A stretch of DNA of 19,773 nucleotides from VGBK01 sp043810615 (GTDB lineage: Bacteria > Actinomycetota > Acidimicrobiia > Spongiisociales > UBA11373): positions 1-19,773 of the forward strand of contig JBDROA010000111.1 of NCBI GenBank assembly GCA_043810615.1, written 5' to 3'. Below the pieces are notes generated by a model. It did no database searches. It had not been told where the DNA came from and was given only the letters and a program-made list of their open reading frames with translations. This document shows, piece after piece, positions 1 through 11,379 of this stretch. Each line of letters begins with the position of its first letter. Position 1 is the stretch's first letter. Made by a program: the position numbers and the translations under genes.

Positions 1-3000
1 CCTGGAGGGTCCAGGTGACCGAGACCCACTCGTGGTCCGCCAGCGGGCGGCCCGTCGGCACCCCGAGGCGGGCGAGTCGCTGCGCGGTACGGCGCGGCCG
101 TCGCCGTGTCCAGGCTTCGATCACTTGCCTGTGGGCGGGAACAGCGATCAAAGCGGCGTCACGGTCCCCCGGCGGAAGATCCCCAAGGGATGCCAGAAGC
201 TGGTCATGAGCCATCTCCAGATAGCGGTCTGCTTCCGACATCCGGGTCTCTGCCGACAGGGCAAGGCCATACGCGAATGGAACTAGGTGCGCCAATTCGA
301 TCCCTGGCCGCAGCCCGCGCATGGCCTCGCCAGCCGAGGCAACTGCTTCCTGTATTCGGCCGGCGGCAAGCAGGAGCCTACTGCGAAGGCCCTTGATCGA
401 GACCGCCAGATCGGCCATGCCGGTGTCCGCGCACATGCCAAGGGCAGCATCGGCGTGGGCGAGACCTGCGTCCAGCAGACCGGCGTCCAGTTCACAGCGT
501 GCGTATTCCTTGAGGATCTGCGCCGCGATCCAGGAATCCCCCGCCTCTTGGGCGAGTTCGAGAGACTCCTGCAGCAGGGAGCAGCCTTCCTCGATTCTGC
601 CGTTCCGGCAATGCACGCTCCCGAGAGTGCCTAGGCACTGAGCTTGCCCCCGGCTATCGCCGATCTCACGGTAGACGTCGAGGGCCTGATGGACATCACG
701 TGTGGCCCCGGTGTCATCACCAAGCACCGCGTGTCTCATCCACGCTGCGTTGGACAGAACAAGCGCCTGGCCCCGTCTATTGCCGATGTCGGAGTAGGTG
801 GCAGCGGCGGCTTCAAAGGACTGGAAGGCTGAGCGAGGCTTGTTGACAAGAGCAAGCAGAATCCCCAGGTTCATCTGGTACACCGCCTCGCCGTGGCGGT
901 AACCGATGGTCCGGCTCATCTCGATGGCCCGGTTGAAGTCGGCCTCGGCCAGGTCCGACTCCCCGCGCTCCATGCGCAGGGTTCCCAGCATGCCCAGCAC
1001 CTCGGCCTGGCCGCGGGCGTCGTGCAGTTCCCCGTACAGGGCGAGGGCGGCGAGCAGTTGCGGTTCGGCCTCGTCGAAGCGCTGCAGGTCGATCAGGTTC
1101 TGCCCCAGGGCATTGCGGGCGTCGGCCTGCTGGTGCCGATCGGCGCCGCGGTAGGCGGCAGCCGCCTCCAGGTGGACCACGCCGTCGGCCGCCCGGCCGG
1201 CGAAGCAGGCGATCATGCCCAGGGTGGTCAGGGCGGCTACCGCCCTTCCTCCGTCGTTCGCCGCCTGGGCCAGTTCCAGAGCGCGCTGCGCCTGCGCCTG
1301 GGCCTCGGGGAAGCGGTCCACGTGGGCCAGCCACCAGGCGCGGCGCCGATGCACGTCGGCGGCCACCTCCTGGGAGGCGTGACGCTCCATGCGGATCAGG
1401 GCGGCCTCCTGGTCGGTGCGACGAGCGAGCACGTCGAGCACCTCTTCCTGGCGGGCGGCGACCCGGAAGTGCCGCTCCGCCGGGGCCCCGATCTGGTCCA
1501 GAGCGGCGGCGGCCCGTGACAGGTGGAAGGCGGCGGTGTCGTAGGCCCGCACGGCGAGGGCCCGGTCGGCCGCCTTCTCCAGGTAGTCGGCAGCCCGGTC
1601 GGGGATGCAGGCGGTGGCGAAGTGGTGGGCGAGCACTTCGACCTCGTCGGGCCGGTGTGCCTCGACGGCGAGCGCCACGCGGCGGTGCAGGTCGAGGCGC
1701 ACGGAGAGCGACAGGTCGTCGTACACCACCCGCCGCAGGAGTTCGTGGCTCATCTGGTAGCCGCCGGGCCGCTCGGCCAGCAGGCGGCGGCGGGCGAGGT
1801 CGTCCACGCCGCGCAGCACCGTCTCGTCGCCCTGGTCGCCGGCGGCAACGATCTCGGTGAGGGTCAGTTCGCCGTCGTGCACCGCGACCAGGTCGAGGAT
1901 GGCCCGGGCTTGGGCGTCCAGGCCGGCGAGGCGGCTGCGCATGAGGCCGTGCACCCGGGGGGTCATCGGGAGGCGCTCCTCGGCGGAGGCCGCATCACCC
2001 GTCGCGGCTCCGGCACCCTCCAGGTCGCCCTGCTCGTACCGGGCGCGCAACGCCTCGATCACGAACAGGGGGATGCCCCCGGTCTCCCGATGGACGCGCT
2101 GCGAGTACTCGGCGCTTACCTCAGCGAGCCCCAGGCAGCGCCGGACGAGTTCCTCGGTTTGGGCCGGGGAGCAGGGACTCAGGGAGAGGCGGGCGCAGGC
2201 GGGTCGGCGGTCGAGCGAGCGGAGCAGTCCCCACACCTCGGGCCGCTCCCGGGCCTCGGCGTGGCGGTAGCTGACGGCGATCACGATGTGGTGGCCTTCG
2301 GTGCGGCCGGCGAGGTGCGCCAGGGCCTGGATGGTGTCCTCGTCGGCCCAGTGGACGTCCTCAAGCACCACCAGCAGAGGAGCGACGCCGGCCAGGGTCA
2401 GCAGGGCCAGGGCGATGGCTTCCCGCATGCGGGCCTGCTCGTCGGCGGGGCGCAGCGGGGCGGCGGCCGGGCCGTCTCCCTTGCGGGCCAGCGAGGGGAC
2501 CAGGTGGGCCAGCGGCTCCCGCCACACGGTCTCCAGGAGCTGGGCCAACTGGCGGGCCCGCAACTGCGAGAGGCCGGCAACCAGGGCATCGGCAAGAGGG
2601 GCATAGGGCCGCCCCCCGCTGGGGGAGGAGCGGCCCCACAGGACGTCCATGCCGCGCCAGCGGGCGTCCTCCACCACTTCGGCGAGCAGCCGGGTCTTGC
2701 CCACGCCCGATTCGCCCTCCAGCAGCACCAGGCCGCCGTGACCGTCCAGGGCGGCGTCGAGGCGCTGCAGCAGCATCGAGCGCTCCTGTTCGCGCCCGAC
2801 GAACGGCACCTGGCCGACCGGCTCGAAGAGGAGCGCTCCGAGCCCTCCCGCCCGGGTGATGTGCCCCGATTCCCGCTCGGCAAGGGTGGCCTCGTAGATC
2901 TGGCGGGTGGCCGGAGAGGGCTCGGCCTGGAGTTCCTCGGCCAGGATGCGGCGGCACGTCTCATATTGGCGGATGGCGTCGTTGTGCCGCCTGAGGAGGA

Positions 3001-3625
3001 CGGCGAGGCGCATGACCCGCTGGTGCGCTTCTTCGCGCATGGGGTCGTGCTGGGCCAGGCGACGGGCGTGGATCAGAGCCGCCTCGTAGTCGCCGCGGCT
3101 CATGGTCAGGTCGGTGAGCCGCTCCAGGGCGCCCAGGAAGCGCTCTCGCAGCCGCTCGCGGTCGGGCACCGCCCAGTCGTCGTACATGCCTTCGAGCAGG
3201 TCGCCGCGGTACAGGCGCACGGCGGCGGTGAGCATGTCGGCCTCTTGCGAACGGCTGGCTGCCGCCGCCGGGGCGGCCTGCTCCAGGGTCCACTCGAACT
3301 CGTCTACGTCGAGCCAGAAGTCGGCGCCGGGGTCGATGCCCACGGTGTCGCCTGTGGTGGCCAGCAGGCGGCGTCGGGGATCCTCACCGGCAGCGATGCG
3401 GGCCTGTACTTGCCACAGGGCCTGGCTGAGGCGCCGCCGGGCCCGGGAGTCGGGGAGGTCGGGCCAGAAGGTGCCTGCGAGCAGGTCGCGAGTGTGGGCC
3501 CGCTCCCGGTTCATGACCAGGTAGGCGAGCAGCGACCGCCCGGCGCGCAGGGCGACGGGCTCGAGGGGCACACCGTCGCGCCGCAGCTGAAAGCCTCCCA
3601 GGAGGCTGATCTCCAGGGTTCCCAT
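1..3625 (-). CDS. SARP/AfsR-like transcriptional regulator: winged helix, BTAD, AAA ATPase and TPR (3' end outside window)
   Basis: Large signal-integrating regulator, expected to bind DNA through its N-terminal winged helix and to use ATP through a STAND-type ATPase. The frame read from ATG 3625 stays open for about 1,208 codons to the left edge, so the C-terminus is missing. Residues about 1-95 look like an OmpR-type effector domain (starts MGTLEISLLGGFQLRRDG, then LRAGRSLLAYL). Residues about 100-240 are a BTAD helical domain rich in Arg/Glu/Leu. The Walker A motif GESGVGKT is at residues 304-311, and the Walker B-like VVLEDVHWADE has its aspartate near residue 423. From about residue 750 on there are TPR-like helices with repeated A-x-x-x-L-G-x-L patterns. 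The start follows a TACCTT box by 6 nt, suggesting a leaderless mRNA. It is divergent from the GNAT gene at 3755. Many SARP-type proteins act near biosynthetic clusters, but no cluster is visible here, so the target is unknown. Confidence 0.9.
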   Translation of the reverse strand, partial: MGTLEISLLGGFQLRRDGVPLEPVALRAGRSLLAYLVMNRERAHTRDLLAGTFWPDLPDSRARRRLSQALWQVQARIAAGEDPRRRLLATTGDTVGIDPGADFWLDVDEFEWTLEQAAPAAAASRSQEADMLTAAVRLYRGDLLEGMYDDWAVPDRERLRERFLGALERLTDLTMSRGDYEAALIHARRLAQHDPMREEAHQRVMRLAVLLRRHNDAIRQYETCRRILAEELQAEPSPATRQIYEATLAERESGHITRAGGLGALLFEPVGQVPFVGREQERSMLLQRLDAALDGHGGLVLLEGESGVGKTRLLAEVVEDARWRGMDVLWGRSSPSGGRPYAPLADALVAGLSQLRARQLAQLLETVWREPLAHLVPSLARKGDGPAAAPLRPADEQARMREAIALALLTLAGVAPLLVVLEDVHWADEDTIQALAHLAGRTEGHHIVIAVSYRHAEARERPEVWGLLRSLDRRPACARLSLSPCSPAQTEELVRRCLGLAEVSAEYSQRVHRETGGIPLFVIEALRARYEQGDLEGAGAATGDAASAEERLPMTPRVHGLMRSRLAGLDAQARAILDLVAVHDGELTLTEIVAAGDQGDETVLRGVDDLARRRLLAERPGGYQMSHELLRRVVYDDLSLSVRLDLHRRVALAVEAHRPDEVEVLAHHFATACIPDRAADYLEKAADRALAVRAYDTAAFHLSRAAAALDQIGAPAERHFRVAARQEEVLDVLARRTDQEAALIRMERHASQEVAADVHRRRAWWLAHVDRFPEAQAQAQRALELAQAANDGGRAVAALTTLGMIACFAGRAADGVVHLEAAAAYRGADRHQQADARNALGQNLIDLQRFDEAEPQLLAALALYGELHDARGQAEVLGMLGTLRMERGESDLAEADFNRAIEMSRTIGYRHGEAVYQMNLGILLALVNKPRSAFQSFEAAAATYSDIGNRRGQALVLSNAAWMRHAVLGDDTGATRDVHQALDVYREIGDSRGQAQCLGTLGSVHCRNGRIEEGCSLLQESLELAQEAGDSWIAAQILKEYARCELDAGLLDAGLAHADAALGMCADTGMADLAVSIKGLRSRLLLAAGRIQEAVASAGEAMRGLRPGIELAHLVPFAYGLALSAETRMSEADRYLEMAHDQLLASLGDLPPGDRDAALIAVPAHRQVIEAWTRRRPRRTAQRLARLGVPTGRPLADHEWVSVTWTLQ

Positions 3626-3631
3626 GGGTGC

Positions 3632-3637
3632 AAGGTA
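3632..3637 (-). promoter_or_regulatory. -10 box (TACCTT) of the SARP-like regulator, leaderless start
   Basis: Read on the minus strand, TACCTT fits the actinobacterial TANNNT -10 consensus and ends 6 nt before ATG 3625. No Shine-Dalgarno sequence lies in the gap. A transcript starting at or next to the ATG is the simplest reading. This is inference from spacing only. Confidence 0.45.
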
Positions 3638-3668
3638 GTAGCTGGAAGTAGGTGGCGGCAGGGGACCG

Positions 3669-3688
3669 CGGCCGGGACTCTCCGGCCG
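3669..3688. promoter_or_regulatory. Palindrome between divergent promoters (possible operator)
   Basis: CGGCCGG, a 6-nt spacer and CCGGCCG form a perfect 7-bp inverted repeat midway between the two divergent -10 boxes (3632-3637 and 3742-3747). The position suits an operator controlling both genes, for example autoregulation by the SARP-like protein. In such GC-rich DNA a chance palindrome is quite possible. Confidence 0.25.
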
Positions 3689-3741
3689 GGCACGCGTCCG
3701 CCCCGGCCCACAGCGTGGCAAGGGGGAATGACGTCACTCGA

Positions 3742-3747
3742 TACTGT
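3742..3747 (+). promoter_or_regulatory. -10 box (TACTGT) of the small GNAT gene, leaderless start
   Basis: TACTGT matches TANNNT and ends 7 nt before ATG 3755, the usual distance from -10 box to transcription start. This favours ATG 3755 over the in-frame ATG at 3728, whose purine-rich stretch abuts the start codon too closely to serve as a ribosome binding site and which lies upstream of this box. Confidence 0.5.
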
Positions 3748-3754
3748 TCGCCTC

Positions 3755-4153
3755 ATGACCATCACCTGCACCTGGCGGGGGCCTTTCGTCAACACCGAGA
3801 TCAGCGCGCTCCACGCCGCCGCGTTCGACCATCCGGTATCGGCCGACGACTGGCAGGGGTTGGCCGATCGCCACAGCCTGGGGTGGGTCACTGCGCGCCG
3901 GGACGGCACCCTGGCCGGCTTCGTCAACGTCGTCTGGGACGGTGCCTTGCACGCCTGGATCCAGGACCTGATGGTGGCTCCCGGCAGCCGGCGGCAGGGC
4001 ATCGGCACCCGATTGGCAGCGGCGGCCCGCGAAGGCGCCCGGGCGGCGAGGTGCGACTGGCTCCATGTGGACTTCGAGGACGATCTGCGCGTCTTCTACG
4101 TCGACGCTTGCGGTTTCACCCCCGTTTCCGCGGGCCTCATCGCCCTGCGGTAG
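3755..4153 (+). CDS. Small GNAT-family N-acetyltransferase (132 aa)
   Basis: Single-domain GNAT protein expected to transfer an acetyl group from acetyl-CoA to an amine; the substrate cannot be told from sequence. The middle reads WIQDLMVAPGSRRQGIGTRL, containing the acetyl-CoA pyrophosphate-binding R/Q-x-x-G-x-G loop around residues 79-84. Near the C-terminus a (V/A)-x-x-FY-x-x-x-GF pattern (VFYVDACGF) is the standard final GNAT motif. At 132 aa it is compact but complete. The same frame is open far upstream (to about 1523), but that part is the antisense shadow of the regulator. ATG 3755 is chosen because a -10 box sits 7 nt before it. It is divergent from the SARP-like gene, and a hairpin terminator follows. 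Confidence 0.85.
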   Translation: MTITCTWRGPFVNTEISALHAAAFDHPVSADDWQGLADRHSLGWVTARRDGTLAGFVNVVWDGALHAWIQDLMVAPGSRRQGIGTRLAAAAREGARAARCDWLHVDFEDDLRVFYVDACGFTPVSAGLIALR

Positions 4154-4166
4154 GCGGGAGGCGATC

Positions 4167-4196
4167 GGTCCCGGCCTGCGGAGCGGGACCTTCTTG
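4167..4196 (+). terminator. Rho-independent-like terminator after the GNAT gene
   Basis: GGTCCCG (4167-4173), a 10-nt loop and CGGGACC (4184-4190) form a perfect 7-bp stem, followed directly by TTCTTGCC. It lies 14 nt after the acetyltransferase stop and before the MFS gene, so the MFS gene probably has its own promoter. Confidence 0.5.
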
Positions 4197-4220
4197 CCGC
4201 TGCTCTAGGGTGTCGGCTTC

Positions 4221-5429
4221 GTGAACCACACTGATGCCGGACCGGCGGACGGCCGCCGCTGGCCGTTCCTCGCGCTGGTCCTGAGCGTCGCCGCGGTGGC
4301 GCAGCTCGCCTTCGCCGCCGTTCCCCCGGTGCTGCCCGAACTGGCCGCTGCCCTGGGGGTGTCGCGGGGCGCCATCGGCCTGGTGCACGGGATGGTGGCT
4401 CTTCCCGGGATCTTCCTGGCGGCGTACATGGGGTACCTGCTCGACCGGCTGGGCCGGCGCCGGGTGGTGCGGTGGAGCCTTGTGATCTTCGGCACCGCCG
4501 GGAGTGCCTGCTTCTTCGCGACGGACTTCTGGGTGATCCTTGCCCTGCGCTTGCTCCAGGGCCTGGGCGCTTCGACCCTGCTCAGCGTCGGGATCGTCCT
4601 CATCGGGGACCAGTTCACCGGCCACCTGCGACGCTGGGCGATGGGCCTGAACGTCGCCGCCCTCACCCTGATGGGCACCCTGGGCCCCGTCCTCGCCGGC
4701 GTCATCGGGGAAGGGGGCGCCTTCCGCCCGTTCCTGCTCTACCTGCTGGCCTTCCCGGTCTGGGTGGCCACGCGGCGCCTCCCCGAGCCTGCCCATGCGC
4801 CTTCGCCGGAGCCTCCGATGGCCCATCTGAAGGAGGCGCTCGGCGACCTGCGGCGCCGGCATTCGCTATCGGACTTCCTGGGAATGCTGCCCGTGTCGAT
4901 GACCACCCTGGCCGTCTACATGGGGCTCACCCAGACTTTGGCTCCCCTGTTCCTGGAGCGGGAATTCGGCCTCACTCCCACCCAGCGGGGCCTGCTGCTG
5001 GCCGTCGGCGCCGGGATGAGCAGCCTGGCCTCGGTCATGTCGGGGCGCCTGAGCGCCCGCCTGCGGCCGGCCTGGGCCGTCGCCGGCGGCCTGGCCATGG
5101 AAGTGGCCGGCTTCGCCGCCGTCGGCCTGGCCCCGAACTTGTGGGTGGTGGGGGCCGGGCTGGCGCTCGTGGGCGGGGGCTTCGGGTCGCTGACCCCGGT
5201 GCTGCAGAACTTCGCCGCGTCGGTGGGGCGGCCGCCCCACCGGGGGATCCTCGTGGGCACCTGGGTCAGCGGCAACCGGGTGGGGATGTTCGCGGGCCCG
5301 GCCCTGATGACGGCGATCGCCGGCGGGATCGGCGACCGGCCCACCTATCTGGTGGGGGCGGCGGTGGTGGCGCTGGTGGCGACGGCGCTGCTGCCGGTGC
5401 GGCGGAGGGCGGCCTACCGCTGGCGCTGA
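4221..5429 (+). CDS. Major facilitator superfamily transporter (402 aa)
   Basis: Integral membrane secondary transporter or exporter; substrate unknown. There are about 12 hydrophobic segments, the first at residues about 14-40 after a short polar N-terminus. The loop between TM2 and TM3 carries MFS motif A (GYLLDRLGRRR, roughly residues 73-83). A charged central loop (about residues 190-220) separates the two six-helix halves, and the C-terminus ends in basic residues. The length is normal for a 12-TM drug:H+ antiporter-like MFS. The GTG start at 4221 has no clear Shine-Dalgarno sequence. A TAGGGT box at 4206-4211 ends 9 nt before it, so a leaderless or very short leader is possible. The call is certain for superfamily, not for function. 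Confidence 0.9.
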   Translation: MNHTDAGPADGRRWPFLALVLSVAAVAQLAFAAVPPVLPELAAALGVSRGAIGLVHGMVALPGIFLAAYMGYLLDRLGRRRVVRWSLVIFGTAGSACFFATDFWVILALRLLQGLGASTLLSVGIVLIGDQFTGHLRRWAMGLNVAALTLMGTLGPVLAGVIGEGGAFRPFLLYLLAFPVWVATRRLPEPAHAPSPEPPMAHLKEALGDLRRRHSLSDFLGMLPVSMTTLAVYMGLTQTLAPLFLEREFGLTPTQRGLLLAVGAGMSSLASVMSGRLSARLRPAWAVAGGLAMEVAGFAAVGLAPNLWVVGAGLALVGGGFGSLTPVLQNFAASVGRPPHRGILVGTWVSGNRVGMFAGPALMTAIAGGIGDRPTYLVGAAVVALVATALLPVRRRAAYRWR

Positions 5430-5484
5430 ACGCGGTTCGCGTCGACCACGGGTGCCGGGCGACCGGATTCTCTCCCCGCCGCCC

Positions 5485-5490
5485 TACCCT
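5485..5490 (+). promoter_or_regulatory. Possible -10 box (TACCCT) for nifJ
   Basis: TACCCT matches TANNNT in the 133-bp gap between the MFS stop and nifJ. It would give a leader of roughly 65 nt containing the hairpin at 5515-5531 and the GGAGG site. No convincing -35 element is visible. Confidence 0.3.
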
Positions 5491-5514
5491 ATGCGCCGCC
5501 GCGCCGGATCCGTA

Positions 5515-5531
5515 GGCCCGCAGGGCGGGCC
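5515..5531 (+). promoter_or_regulatory. GC hairpin in the nifJ leader
   Basis: GGCCCGC, loop AGG, GCGGGCC: a perfect 7-bp stem ending 19 nt before the nifJ Shine-Dalgarno sequence. No T-run follows. It could be a weak terminator for the MFS transcript or a leader structure of nifJ; the sequence does not decide. Confidence 0.3.
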
Positions 5532-5562
5532 TGCCGCGGCCCGAAGCGATGGAGGAATGCCG

Positions 5563-9137
<3,575 letters not shown>

Positions 9138-9141
<4 letters not shown>

Positions 9142-10151
9142 GCGTGAACCTGGAGACCTCGTACCTGGGGATGACCCTGTCGAGCCCCCTGGTGGTGGCG
9201 GCGTCGCCACTGGGGCGCCGGGTCGCCTCCCTGCGCCGTCTGGAGGAGGCCGGGGCGGCGGCCGTGGTGCTCCCCTCGCTGTTCGAGGAGCAGATCGAGC
9301 ACGACTCCTACCAGATGCAGGCCGCTCTCGAATCGGGGGCCGGCATCTACCAGGAGGCTGCCCGGGGCTATCTGCCGGAGGCGGCGGAGGGGTACACCAA
9401 CGGGTCGGAGCGCTACCTGGCGCTGCTCGCCGAGGCCCGGCAGGCCCTCTCCATCCCGGTGATCGCCAGTCTGAACGGCGTGTCCGCCGGGGGCTGGGTG
9501 GAGTACGCCCGCAAGATGCAGGACACCGGGGCGTCGGCACTGGAGTTGAACGTCTACTTCATCGCCGCCGCCGTCGAGGAGACCGGCGAGCAGGTGGAGC
9601 GCCGCTATCTGGACCTGGTGACGGCGGTCCGCAAGGCCGTCGGCATTCCCCTGGCGGTCAAGGCGGGGCCTTACTTCTCCTCGATGGCGAACATGGCTCG
9701 GCGCCTGGTGGAGGCCGGGGCCGACGGCCTGGTGCTCTTCAATCGCTTCTACCAGCCCGACATCGACCTCGAGGATCTCAAGGTCCGGGCCAACGTGGAG
9801 CTGAGCACCTCGGCGGAACTGCGCCTGCCACTGCGCTGGATCGCCATCCTCAAGGGGCGGGTCGACGCCTCCCTGGCCGCCACCACCGGGGTGCACACCG
9901 CCGAGGACGTGCTCAAGGTGGTCCTGGCCGGGGCGGACGTGGCCATGTCGGCTTCGGCGCTGCTGCGCCAGGGGCCGAGCTGGCTGGGCGAGGTGCGCGC
10001 GGAGATGGCCTCCTGGATGGAGGAGCACGAGTACGACTCCATCGAGCAGATGAAGGGCTCGCTCTCCCAGGCGGCAGCGCCCGACCCGGCGGCCTTCGAG
10101 CGAGCCAACTACATGGAGTCGCTCATCAGCTACACCACGCCCAATCTGTAG
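9138..10151 (+). CDS. Dihydroorotate dehydrogenase-like flavoprotein coupled to nifJ
   Basis: A 337-aa TIM-barrel protein related to class 1 dihydroorotate dehydrogenases, starting with the characteristic TSYLGMTLSSPLVVAASPLG. The ATG overlaps the nifJ stop (ATGA), so the two are translationally coupled. FMN-binding features appear conserved: PVIASLNG, an AVKAGPYFSS segment, GADGLVLFNR, and the late TGVHTAEDVLKVVLAGAD segment. The loop that in true DHODs carries the catalytic Cys/Ser and the N-x-S-C-P-N motif reads NVYFIAAAVEE here (Asn about residue 138), so orotate formation is doubtful. DHOD-like genes next to nifJ occur in other bacteria as far as I recall; their function is not settled. 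A role in electron transfer with NifJ is inference. Confidence 0.9.
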
Positions 10152-10159
10152 GCGGTGTT

Positions 10160-10185
10160 GTCTCTCCCCGGGATGGGGGAGAGAC
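10160..10185. terminator. Hairpin terminator between convergent genes
   Basis: GTCTCTCCCC (10160-10169), 6-nt loop GGGATG, GGGGAGAGAC (10176-10185): a perfect 10-bp stem 9 nt after the DHOD-like stop and in the gap shared with the convergent GNAT-domain gene. It lacks a T-run, which is common in actinobacterial terminators, and could act in both directions. Confidence 0.5.
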
Positions 10186-10267
10186 GCGAGGCGGCAACCA
10201 TCTTCAGCCCTGGACGCCCGCCGCCACGCGGCCGCCGAGCGGTGAGGGCGAAACCGCGACTCGACTC

Positions 10268-11134
10268 CTACAGCGCCCTGGCGCAGACCTGGAGAGGGTG
10301 TAACTGGAAGCCACTCTGCTCGAGGGCAGAGCGAAGCCAGTCCACGGCGGGAACCTCCATCTCCAGGCGCTCCGCTCCGGCCGCAGCGGCCAGATCCACC
10401 AGGGCGCGCAGCAGGATCCCGGCCTCCTCGGCGAAGGTGCCGAGCCACGCCACGTGGAAGGAGCCCTCGTCGCTTTCGGCCACCGCCCACCCCGACCGGG
10501 CTTGCCACAGGACGCGCCGCCGGGCCGCCGTCTCCAGGTCGCCCAGGGTGAGGCGCCGCCAGGACCAATGCGTGGCGAATAGGCCGTGGGCGGCCTGTTC
10601 CAGCGGTCCGCCCGCCCAGGCGAGCATGGCGGCGGCGGCTTCGGCGGGCGGGGCCGGGGTGAGGCGTTCCGGCGCCGGGACACGCTTGCCGCCGTTGCCC
10701 CCCGGGCTCGGCTTCCCCAGCTCGACGGGCCGTTCCGCCGCCAGCCAGGCCCCGACGGGACGGAAGCCGAGGGTGGAGAAGAGGGCCAGCGCCGACTCGT
10801 TCCACTCCTCGGCGGAGAGACGCATCACCCGAGCGCCGGCCGAGGCTGCCCAGACGGCGAGGTGCTCCAGGAGGGCGGCACCGAGGTGCCGGCGGCGATG
10901 ATCGGGATGGACCCGCAGGCCCTGAGACCAGGCCTCGGCCGGGGATAGGAGGGCTCCCCGGGCGACACCGACGACTTCGCCGGCGACCTCGGCGACAACG
11001 GTGAGGGAGTCGGGGCCGGCGAGCCAGCGGTCGAAGGCTCGTTCGACGTAGTCGCCCCAGGGGAAGGTGCCCTGGGTGAAGGCAGCGATGGCCGGCTTGT
11101 CCTCGGGGCGCGCCGGGCGCAGCACGGGTTCCAC
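10268..11134 (-). CDS. GNAT-family acetyltransferase, two-part protein (288 aa)
   Basis: Residues about 1-150 form a clear GNAT domain: RPARPEDKPAIAAFTQG at the start, VAEVAGEVVGVARGALLS, then LRVHPDHRRRHLGAALLEHL with the acetyl-CoA-binding R-x-x-G-x-A/G loop, and the closing ESALALFSTLGFRPVGAW. Residues about 170-288 form a second region ending SALEQSGFQLHPLQV, which resembles a GNAT C-terminal motif; this may be a decayed second GNAT domain. The substrate is unknown. The frame is open upstream to 11515, but GTG 11134 is chosen because a TATCCT box ends 7 nt before it, indicating a leaderless start. It lies downstream of, and in the same direction as, the E1 gene but is separated from it by 245 bp with hairpins. 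Confidence 0.85.
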   Translation of the reverse strand: MEPVLRPARPEDKPAIAAFTQGTFPWGDYVERAFDRWLAGPDSLTVVAEVAGEVVGVARGALLSPAEAWSQGLRVHPDHRRRHLGAALLEHLAVWAASAGARVMRLSAEEWNESALALFSTLGFRPVGAWLAAERPVELGKPSPGGNGGKRVPAPERLTPAPPAEAAAAMLAWAGGPLEQAAHGLFATHWSWRRLTLGDLETAARRRVLWQARSGWAVAESDEGSFHVAWLGTFAEEAGILLRALVDLAAAAGAERLEMEVPAVDWLRSALEQSGFQLHPLQVCARAL

Positions 11135-11141
11135 GCCGGGG

Positions 11142-11147
11142 AGGATA
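11142..11147 (-). promoter_or_regulatory. -10 box (TATCCT) of the 288-aa GNAT gene, leaderless start
   Basis: On the minus strand TATCCT ends 7 nt before GTG 11134, the distance at which transcription would begin at the GTG itself. No Shine-Dalgarno sequence is present in between. Confidence 0.5.
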
Positions 11148-11258
11148 GGGGGAGGGTTGTTTTGGCCACGGCAGTGGGAGGGGCGGAGGGGTAGGGCAAG
11201 ATTGCGACGGAGGTGGTGGCTGTGTCCTGCCCCCTCCGCTCGGTGGCCGTGTGGTCGT

Positions 11259-11278
11259 GAAGCGTTGCGGTTCGCTTC
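11259..11278 (-). terminator. Hairpin downstream of the E1 gene
   Basis: GAAGCG, 8-nt loop, CGCTTC: a perfect 6-bp stem about 100 nt after the E1 stop, in the gap before the GNAT-domain gene. With the stronger C/G hairpin at 11299-11329 it may end the leucine dehydrogenase-E1 transcript. No T-run follows. Confidence 0.3.
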
Positions 11279-11298
11279 GGGTGCCGCTTCGGCCCCCT

Positions 11299-11329
11299 CA
11301 CCCCCCCCTGTGGGTGTGGGGGGGGGGTG
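11299..11329 (-). terminator. Homopolymeric C/G hairpin downstream of the E1 gene
   Basis: CACCCCCCCC (11299-11308) can pair with GGGGGGGGTG (11320-11329) around an 11-nt loop, 51 nt past the E1 stop. The plus strand has ten consecutive Gs here. It is the strongest stem in this gap and a reasonable transcription stop, although such G tracts also form by slippage. Confidence 0.35.
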
Positions 11330-11379
11330 CGGGCCTCCGCTGGTTCCCCGCCTGGCGGCGGGAGAGGCAAGAGGCCGCC

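Noticed and set aside
1523..3727. Very long plus-strand open frame continuing into the GNAT gene (876 codons)
   Set aside because: It is antisense to the SARP-like regulator, rich in Gly/Gln/Val/His shadow composition with no motif until the GNAT part begins at about 3755.
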